In this document: piece after piece, positions 59,841 through 64,000 of the stretch | How the letters are laid out: each line of letters starts with the position of its first letter | Position numbering within the stretch: position 1 is the stretch's first letter | NCBI RefSeq assembly: GCF_001641265.1 | Contig: NW_020167545.1 | Coordinates: 372,001 to 436,000 of the forward strand | Source: Pseudogymnoascus destructans | Taxonomy: Eukaryota > Ascomycota > Leotiomycetes > Thelebolales > Thelebolaceae | Direction of reading: 5' to 3' | Length of the DNA: 64,000 bases | Notes under the pieces: model-generated | The model's input: the letters and a program-made list of their open reading frames with translations, nothing else | Database searches by the model: none | What the model was told of the DNA's origin: nothing | Position numbers and translations under genes: made by a program

Positions 59841-61699
59841 ACGTGCATGTATAACGAAAGTGCCAAACAAGCGAAAGTGCCAAAATCATGCGGTGACCAA
59901 CCCCCCCAACTAAATGTTAAATTCCTCCACAACAAAACATGCGCCATAAAAATGATGAAAGCAAATTAGTGCTAGCTATCCAAGCTATGCAAAGCGACCC
60001 AAATTTGCGCCTTCAAGTTGCAGCTAGGATCTATTCCGTAGACCACCGCAAGCTAAGTCACCATTTACAAGGCGTACCTTCACGACGCGATATCCAAGCC
60101 AACTTACAGAAATTAAGTAACCTAGAGGAATCAGTTCTTGTTCAGTATATACTTGACTTAGCTGCTAAAGGGTTCCCTCCTCAGTTGTCTATTGTTGAAG
60201 ATATGGCAAATCGACTACTTGCAACACGCGACGCGCCACGCGTCGGGTCGCATTGGGCTTCAAACTTTGTTAAGCGCCATGTAGAGCTCCGGACACGCTT
60301 CCAGCGAAAATACGACTACCAGAGGGCTAAGTGCGAAGATCCAGAAGTCATTCGTGGCTGGTTTGAGCTTGTATGGAACACAATTCTAAAGTATGGCATC
60401 AACAATGCAGATATCTACAACTTTGATGAGACTGGGTTTATGATGGGCGTCATCTCAAGCGCAACGGTAGTAGCGAGCTCAGATGGGCGGGCAAAGGCAA
60501 AAAAGGTGCAGCCTGGCAATCGGGAATGGGTTACAGTAATCCAAGGCGTTAGTTCTCAAGGTTGGGCAGTGCCGCCATTTGTCATTGTGGCAGGTAAAAA
60601 CCACCTTGCATCTTGGTATGAGAATAGCGGATTTCCAGCAGATTGGGTAATCGCTGTTACTGCAAATGGCTGGACTACAAACGAGAGAGGTATGGATTGG
60701 ATTCAGCATTTTGAGAAGCACACAAAGCCCCAGAGTGTTGGTGGTTATCACTTGTTAGTCCTTGATGGTCATGAGAGCCACCACTCAGACAAGTTTGAGG
60801 AGTACTGCAAAGAACACAACATTATTACACTTTGTATGCCTGCTCACTCTTCCCATATACTCCAACCACTTGATGTTGGCTGTTTTGGCCCATTAAAGAG
60901 AGCTTACGGTCAGCAAATTGAAGATATGATGCGGGCTCATATTATTCACATTACTAAGGATGACTTCTTTCCTACCTTCCACGCTGCATTTAACATTGCA
61001 ATGACAGAAAGCAATATTCAGGGAGGGTTCCGAGGTGCTGGGCTTCTTCCATTTAGCCCTGAGAGTGTAATATCTACACTTGACCTTAGGTTTAAGACAC
61101 CAACACCTCCAACCTCTCACCCAAACACCGCTCAACCATGGGTTTCTCAGACACCAAATAACCCAACTGAAGCTGTATCACAGTCTACTTTCATTAAAAA
61201 CCGAATTGCGCATCATCAAAATAGCTCTCCAACCTCAATCTATGCAGCTGTTGACCAGTTTACAAAGGGTGCATCGCAAATATGCATCAATTAGCATTGT
61301 TAAAAGCAGAGAACCAAAACCTGCGACAGGCAAATGAAGTGCTAAGCAAGCGCCGGAGAGCTAAAAAAACACGACTACAGCAAGGAGGATCACTTAGTCA
61401 ACAGGTAGCACAGGAGCTACAGGACGAGAGGGACGTTGTGCAGCAAGTAGAGCAAGAAATAAGGGCAAGTAGTGGTCGGAAGCCAAGGGAAGAAACCCAT
61501 GCACGTCGCTGTGGCAAGTGTGGTGAGACTGGACACAATGCGCGCACTTGTCAGATTGTAATAGACAGGTCTGAGGAAGAGGACTCCGAGTAGTTTTAAT
61601 TAATTTATATTGTTGTGGTGGATTTATCGCAATTCTTATGGGGTAGTCGCGATATTTTGGCACTTTCGCTTGTTTGGCACTTTCGTTATACATGCACGT
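59841..61699 (+). mobile_element. pogo/Fot1-type DNA transposon, copy 3 (diverged subfamily)
   Basis: 1859 bp between TA pairs (59839-59840 and 61700-61701). Inverted ends match each other but differ from copies 1 and 2 in the same way on both sides (GTGCATG for GTACATG; AAAGTGCC for AAAGCGCC). Confidence 0.93.
59939..61593 (+). pseudogene. pogo transposase, one-base frameshift
   Basis: The first frame (59939-61294) holds the HTH and DDE_1 domain (NFDETGFMMGV, LLVLDGHESHHS, LQPLDVGCFGPLK). A single A is missing near 61280 relative to copy 1 (SQICIN instead of SQIMHQL). The frame then continues to 61593 with the coiled-coil-like region and CCHC knuckle (RRCGKCGETGHNARTC). About 10-15% of residues differ from copies 1 and 2, so it is a separate lineage and not a RIPped copy. 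Confidence 0.9.
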
Positions 61700-63419
61700 T
61701 ATAGACTATTGATAGTACTATTACATACCGCTCAGTTAGTGCATAATACTTGTCTATAACCTTCCAAGCTGAGTTGAAACATGGGCTAAGTATTATATCG
61801 TCTTGAAATTGTTGTTTGCCTTTCTCTAATTGCTCGAGAAGGAATTCCATAGATAATAATACCTGTTCTAGTGTAGCTTCTCAGCCTTCTGTAGCTAACG
61901 TCGCTTCATGAAAGAACTGGAGGCAGTCATGGATGTGTGATAGTATTATCCAATCACTCTCTGTCAATTCGTCTTGGCTTAGGTCGTAGTACTCCTTGTG
62001 ACAGTATCCATTGATAGCTTTCTTCATATTGTCATCAAGAGCATTATGAAGCATCAAGTACCATGAGTTCCATCGAGTCTTGTTATCCCGAGCAAGCCTT
62101 TTACTATACTTCTCAAACGTTGCCTGGCGTTGGGGAGAACGTTGAATATACACTTCAATATTATGTAGCTTCCCTAGGGGGCCTGCATTCCTCCATGTTT
62201 TAACTTGTACTTGTGATGCTTCTTGAGAGTTGTTATCCACAGAAAGAGCATCCCCGTATGGAAATAAGAATGCTTGTGCTGCTAGGTTGATGATATGGCC
62301 ATTGCAACGAAGTGAGCATCATATTTAACACCTTGGAGTGATAGTACTATATAGTAGAAGTTAGAATTTTATAGTACTATCATTTTTTGTAATAGGACTA
62401 ACGATTTGAAAGGCTTATCATCATAGTATCATTATTTGATGCATTGTCCATCATGAAATACCCAACTTTTGATAATATACCATACTCTTCAAGTACAGTA
62501 TATATTAATTGGGCTTGATTGTCACCTGTATGCTGTCCTTCTAGCTCTCGTAGCGATAGTACCGACTGTCGAAGCCCTTCATTCTCCCCAATGTAGTGTG
62601 CAATTAGACCCATTAATGCCTTTGTGTTTGGTGATGTCCATAAGTCAACGGTAAGATGGATCTTCGACTGAGATGACTGCAAAGCTTGCTGAATCTTGAC
62701 CCTCTCTTGCTTGTATCTTCGAACTACCCATTCTCGTATAGTACTATGGCTTCGAGGTAAAGACTCTTCACTATTAACATTTAAGAAATGTATTAAGTCT
62801 CAGAATTCAGGGCGTTGGACAATTGTGAATGATAATGAGCATCTAGCAATAAGTCGGACAAGTAGCTGCTCAAACGTTGGAGCATCAAAGTCGGTATCTC
62901 GTCGCCGTTTATATGGGTTACTTATTCCACTTGAGAAGGCGCTTGAAATACTCATCTGCATGTTCTTAACTCGTAACTCCTTTGAAGTATCTGTCGCTTG
63001 GTGTAAATCTGTCAAGTGCTTTGCTGGAGCAGCTGTACCACCCGACCCTTTGTATTGTTTAGTACAATATAAGCATTGCCAAATGCACTTGTTAGCATCC
63101 TCTATTAATGAAGGGCTCTTATTGTGTTGCCAAACCCATGAGGTTCGTACTCGTTGGGTTGTTGATGAAATTGAAGGTACTATAGTACTATCAAGATCTA
63201 GTTGTGAGGACTGTAACTGGAACACATCGGCATTGTCTTGGAAGCTGCTAGTATTAAGAGAAGATAAATTACTAGAATCTGCATTTGTTGAAGCCATAGT
63301 ACTACTATATAATAGTAATAGTACTACACGTGCAGAGTTTTCAACGGCACTTATCTACTAGCTTCATAGCTATATTTAACATCATTATCATCACGTGTAT
63401 TATAATAAGCGATATTGTT

Positions 63420-63570
63420 TATATTGTTTATATTGGCAATATAATGTGGGGCATATCATATTGCCAAGGAATGAAGGAAGGCCATATCATATTGCCAAGC
63501 ATATTGTTTATATTGCCAAGACTCATATTGCAATATATATTGCAATATACTGCCAAGAACCGATATACTA
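63420..63570. repeat. Subterminal repeats near the hAT right end
   Basis: ATATTGCCAAG or close variants occur about four times, with a TATTGCAATATATATTGCAATA palindrome-like stretch between them. Arrays of this kind near hAT ends usually bind transposase. Confidence 0.6.
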
Positions 63571-63794
63571 CTGGCAACACTGGTCGTTCTCATCCTCGTC
63601 ATTCTCATCCTCATCCTCATCATCTTCATGATCCTCATTTTCTTTATAAGATGGTTTGGCGCTGTGTTGGCAGACTTGTGAGAGAGGGGCCTCAACTATG
63701 GTCTCATCTTCCACGCTAATATCCATTTATCCGCAATCCCAGTAGTAATCCCGTATCAGCACCAGTGTTGCCAGTAGTATATTGGTTCTTGGCA
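63551..63794. repeat. 33-bp inverted pair of hAT-type ends
   Basis: 63551-63583 and 63762-63794 are inverse copies with one mismatch, 178 bp apart. Each contains CAGTGTTGCCAGTAGTATAT, a typical hAT terminus, and both point away from each other. The spacer is CTCATC-rich and has no gene. Confidence 0.8.
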
Positions 63795-64000
63795 TCACTC
63801 CTTAGTTACTGGGCTAATACTACACATGACATATCTCTATCAACTAGAGGCCTAGGAACATGAACGATAGCTCCAAAAGCTTCTACAACCGTCTATGATT
63901 CATTACACGTCATCGCTACTTAGTTACCACAAGATTGGTTAAGTTATGACATAATTTGTCTATAGGGGTACTCTGACCTTGGACCTCCTTTCACTTCCTA
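63792..64000 (+). repeat. 5'-truncated C-family LTR, running off the window
   Basis: Matches the C LTR from about 28558 onward (ATCACTCCTTAGTTACTGGG ... CTCTGACCTTGG). It joins the hAT-type end directly and continues past the window edge. Confidence 0.8.

Larger units (their letters stand above)
59386..63297 (-). pseudogene. hAT transposase (BED finger, RNase-H-like core, dimerisation domain)
   Basis: The N-terminus (MASTNADSSN) leads to a BED zinc finger (SWVWQHN, CLYCTKQY, HLTDLH). The core continues with VDLWTSPNTKALMGLIAHYI and FMMDNASNND, then TRWNSWYLML. The C-terminal dimerisation block contains EEWATQKRRQPAIQDEYLKY, PNLQKMALDILSIPAMSAEP and HLLSGAKITITDRRN. An intron near 62330-62390 (GTTAGT ... 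TTCTAAC ... TATAG) and another at 59822-61728 separate exons. TGA codons at 62800-62802 and near 61880 and a frameshift near 62310 break it. Active hAT enzymes cut and paste with 8-bp duplications. Confidence 0.8.
59386..63583 (-). mobile_element. hAT transposon, interrupted by pogo copy 3
   Basis: The transposase gene reads right to left from 63297 to 59386. The right end is probably CAGTGTTGCCAG (inverse at about 63571-63582), preceded by ATATTGCCAAG-type subterminal repeats. The left end was not identified. Pogo copy 3 lies in an intron. Confidence 0.75.

Overview
The window is a transposon graveyard from a filamentous ascomycete (Pezizomycotina). Reasons: short GT..AG introns of about 46-70 bp with CTAAC/CTGAC-type branch sites, chromodomain Ty3 retroelements, Fot1/pogo, Tc1, hAT and Tad1-like elements, a Zn2Cys6 regulator, and old copies made AT-rich with many TAG/TGA/TAA codons in place of CAG/CGA/TGG/CAA, the mark of repeat-induced point mutation (RIP). 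The species cannot be told from the sequence. Only two host genes look intact: an FAD monooxygenase (31219-32490, minus) and a two-exon GNAT acetyltransferase (52194-53355, plus). Host remnants are a Zn2Cys6 regulator pseudogene (33203-34535) and a fragment of a small secreted Cys-rich protein gene (30541-31045).

Layout. 1-1370: RIP-degraded sequence and the N-terminus of a pogo transposase. 1371-17886: an old Ty3 element (D) whose reading frame continues across at least five later insertions: two solo LTRs, an intact young Ty3 element (A, 4465-12256, TSD GAGAC, LTRs differing at one base), a 421-bp LTR-like insertion and more solo LTRs. 17887-27340: a degraded pogo transposase (F, minus) split by a Tad1-like LINE (17995-24455), a younger pogo copy (24598-26367) and a solo LTR. 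27684-30540: solo LTRs and a degraded Ty1/copia element. 30541-34535: host genes and remnants. 34540-49968: a third Ty3 element (C) interrupted by relatives of A on the minus strand (B1 and B2), which meet at a single N (43406). 49971-51329: a Tc1 element. 52194-53355: GNAT gene. 54394-64000: a MULE N-terminus fragment, pogo copy 2, a Tc1 derivative, solo LTRs, a Cys-cluster pseudogene, a hAT element with pogo copy 3 inside its intron, and hAT-type ends next to an LTR at the edge.

The most interesting signal is inside elements A and B1. Between pol and the 3' LTR, on the opposite strand, both carry a separate gene with a TATA box, a 5'-UTR intron and two coding introns. It encodes a ~200-residue protein with a CxxC...C...CxxC...C cluster and a basic tail. 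A second Cys-cluster gene (57953-58714) sits beside another LTR of the same superfamily. Two Ty3 families (A and D) also have a primer-binding site two bases after the 5' LTR that is an exact complement of a stretch in their own LTR, the geometry of Tf1-type self-priming. Boundaries and domains were read by eye; family names rest on motif recognition, and no search was run.
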